A stretch of DNA of 7,006 nucleotides, taken from positions 1-7,006 of the forward strand of contig CAUAWV010000061.1 in the NCBI GenBank assembly GCA_958433005.1. The letters run 5' to 3'. Made by a program: the position numbers and the translations under genes. The notes under the pieces were generated by a model. It was not told the DNA's origin, ran no database searches, and saw only the letters and a list, made by a program, of their open reading frames with translations. The DNA is from an uncultured Collinsella sp. (GTDB lineage Bacteria; Actinomycetota; Coriobacteriia; Coriobacteriales; Coriobacteriaceae). Shown in pieces: positions 5,866 through 7,006 of this stretch; the first letter of the stretch is position 1; each line of letters begins with the position of its first letter.

Positions 5866-5935
5866 AAAAATGGGACGGGCCCCAGATTGCCCATGCGCGC
5901 GCAAAAGCACGCCGCGGCAATCTGGGGCCCGTCCC
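5866..5935 (-). terminator. Long-stem intrinsic terminator after xerD
   Basis: A perfect 20-bp inverted repeat, 5872-5891 against 5916-5935, encloses a 24-nt GC-rich loop. Read on the minus strand the stem is followed by A and then TTTTT (5870-5866), the layout of a rho-independent terminator. It begins 33 nt after the last base of the xerD stop codon. The stem is much longer than most terminators (about 7-12 bp), so the element may also be a dispersed repeat or structured RNA. On the plus strand it is followed by CAAATACC, so it should not terminate in that direction. Confidence 0.75.
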
Positions 5936-5968
5936 CAAATACCTATAGATATGCAGGCCAGCGATGTG

Positions 5969-6910
5969 TTAACGATGTGCCAGCGGGTGCGCCGCCAGAT
6001 AGACCTCGGTCAGTTGCGTACGATCGACATGCGTGTAGACCTGCGTGGTCGATATATCGGCATGTCCCAAGATCTCCTGTAGCACACGGAGGTCTGCACC
6101 GCCCGCAAGCATATGGGTGGCAAAGGAGTGACGCAGCGTATGGGGATGGAGTCCCACCAGCCCCACCTGGCGCCCGTAGCGCTCACAGATGGCATGGATG
6201 CCCTGGCGCGACAGACGGCGGCCGTTCTTATTTAAAAAGACCGCCGAGGTCTCGGTTCCGTGGGCATGGGCCGCCAAGCGAGAACGCCCCTTAGTTATAT
6301 AGCGCGTCAGAGCTCGCGCCGCGCTTCCCACCAACGGGGACAGGCGTTCCTTTGAGCCCTTACCGCGAACGAGCACAAAGCCATCGTCGATATGGATATC
6401 GCCCACATCGAGCCCCACCAACTCACTCACACGCAAGCCGCATCCGTAGAGCACTTCCAAGATGGCATGGTCGCGCAAGCCCATCTCGCCCTCGGGGAAG
6501 TCTTGATCGAGCAGCGCCGAGACATCCTCCACCGATAGATACTCCGGCAAACGCTCAGCCTTTTTAGGCAGGCGCAACGCCGCCGTTGGATTTTGGGCCA
6601 CAATCCCATCGCGCACCAAAAAGGCATGCAGGCCCTTCACGGCCGCAAGCGCACGCTCCACCGAGGCATCGGAATAGCCCCCATCGCGACGGTCGGCGAC
6701 AAAGCCCTCCACGACCTGACGAGTCACCTCATCAAAAGACATGATGCCCGCCCGCTCCAGATACGCGCAGTACGTCGTCAGGTCACGACGATAGGCCACA
6801 ATCGTGTTGCGCGCCAAGCCCCGCTCGACCGCGAGGTAATCAAGATACTCCCCCGCCGCCACGGCGAGCGACGAGGGAGTAGCTTCGGTATGTTCCTTAT
6901 TCGCCGGCAC
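5969..6910 (-). CDS. xerD: Site-specific tyrosine recombinase XerD (XerC/XerD family)
   Basis: Xer recombinases resolve chromosome dimers at dif during division by cutting DNA through a phosphotyrosine link. The 313-residue protein has an N-terminal SAM-like core-binding domain (about 15-105, YLDYLAVERGLARNTIVAYRRDL region) and a C-terminal catalytic domain. All active-site residues are present: R160 in GCGLRVSEL, K184 in VRGKGSKER, H257 and R260 in HTLRHSFATH, H283 in LGHADI and Y292 in QVYTHV. Length and motifs are those of housekeeping Xer proteins rather than phage integrases, which are longer. The start is GTG at 6910, 2 nt after the stop of the preceding gene, with AAGG touching the start and a weak GGA further up, so translation is probably coupled. 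No in-frame ATG lies upstream within the window; a later GTG at codon 17 is possible. Whether it is XerC or XerD cannot be settled without the rest of the genome. Confidence 0.93.
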   Translation of the reverse strand: MPANKEHTEATPSSLAVAAGEYLDYLAVERGLARNTIVAYRRDLTTYCAYLERAGIMSFDEVTRQVVEGFVADRRDGGYSDASVERALAAVKGLHAFLVRDGIVAQNPTAALRLPKKAERLPEYLSVEDVSALLDQDFPEGEMGLRDHAILEVLYGCGLRVSELVGLDVGDIHIDDGFVLVRGKGSKERLSPLVGSAARALTRYITKGRSRLAAHAHGTETSAVFLNKNGRRLSRQGIHAICERYGRQVGLVGLHPHTLRHSFATHMLAGGADLRVLQEILGHADISTTQVYTHVDRTQLTEVYLAAHPLAHR

Positions 6911-6912
6911 CC

Positions 6913-7006
6913 TTAGTCCGTAGCGAGGTTCATGGGCGTCACCTGCAGACGGTCGACACCCTCGTGCTGGCCGATCGAGGCACGCACGAACTCTCGGAAC
7001 AGCGGC
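6913..7006 (-). CDS. C-terminal end of an unrecognised protein
   Basis: The last 30 codons before a TAA at 6915-6913 form an open frame that enters from the right edge. The peptide starts PLFREFVRASIGQHEG and ends in VTPMNLATD. It has normal coding character for this genome (balanced charge, G/C at third positions). It ends 2 nt before the xerD GTG, which supports a real gene co-transcribed with xerD. I do not recognise the family from this fragment and propose no function. Confidence 0.6.
   Translation of the reverse strand, partial: PLFREFVRASIGQHEGVDRLQVTPMNLATD

Larger units (their letters stand above)
5508..5968. other. 460-base intergenic regulatory region between xerD and mraZ
   Basis: No credible coding sequence was found on either strand; the short open frames here lack ribosome binding sites and family features. 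Running toward mraZ, the region contains a long terminator-like hairpin (5866-5935), a C-rich stretch on the plus strand (about 5809-5828), an inverted repeat (5749-5774), a GC-rich hairpin (5715-5742), an AT-rich palindrome and LexA-like box (5672-5706), TGGGG repeats (5592-5650), the promoter (5576-5604), two 17-bp palindromes, and the mraZ ribosome binding site (5514-5520). The part from 5640 to 5710 is clearly more AT-rich than the flanking genes, as expected for promoter DNA. Confidence 0.8.

Noticed and set aside
5508..5968. A hidden structured RNA gene (such as RNase P RNA or a riboswitch) or CRISPR array in the gap
   Set aside because: No regularly spaced long repeats and no recognisable conserved RNA core were seen. 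The structures found are explained as separate short hairpins and operators.
5444..6082. A plus-strand frame crossing the intergenic gap and the end of xerD
   Set aside because: It has no ribosome binding site, a low-complexity Pro/His/Arg translation, and runs through the promoter and terminator elements.
5969..6910. The recombinase as a phage or integrative-element integrase
   Set aside because: The length, core motifs and chromosomal housekeeping context fit XerC/XerD. No tRNA, attachment repeat or mobile-element gene is visible.

Overview
The window is the start of a division and cell wall (dcw) cluster from a high-GC Gram-positive bacterium. The gene order, the long cytosolic tail on FtsI and the overall style of the proteins fit an actinobacterium. 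My best guess is the class Coriobacteriia (Collinsella or a relative), but no rRNA is present to prove it. All genes lie on the minus strand, so transcription runs from the right end of the window to the left.

From right to left: the last 30 codons of an unrecognised gene (6913-7006); a Xer tyrosine recombinase gene (5969-6910) starting 2 nt after it; a 460-base gap (5508-5968); then mraZ, rsmH, a small ftsL-type gene, ftsI, murF, and the first 29 codons of a membrane protein that is very probably MraY (1-89). The usual murE between ftsI and murF is absent. A 125-base gap with no gene stands in its place.

The dcw genes work together. MraZ is the cluster's DNA-binding regulator. RsmH methylates 16S rRNA. 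FtsL is a bitopic divisome scaffold protein and FtsI is the septal transpeptidase. MurF completes the UDP-MurNAc-pentapeptide, and MraY then moves it onto the lipid carrier. Gaps between the genes are 3 to 125 nt and no internal terminator is visible, so one operon starting before mraZ is likely.

The 460-base gap is the most interesting part. Reading toward mraZ it holds: a hairpin with a perfect 20-bp stem and a T5 tract (terminator of the xer transcript); a CCTCAA/TTGAGG inverted repeat; a second GC-rich hairpin; a 20-bp AT-rich palindrome beside a LexA-box-like 14-mer; a run of TGGGG direct repeats that is both a plausible MraZ operator and a strong G-quadruplex candidate; and a near-consensus promoter (TTGAAA-N17-TATTAT). 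The promoter spacer is filled by a 17-bp palindrome that recurs in near-identical form just after the predicted transcription start. I see no clearly novel enzyme system. The unusual content is this dense regulatory region and the missing murE.
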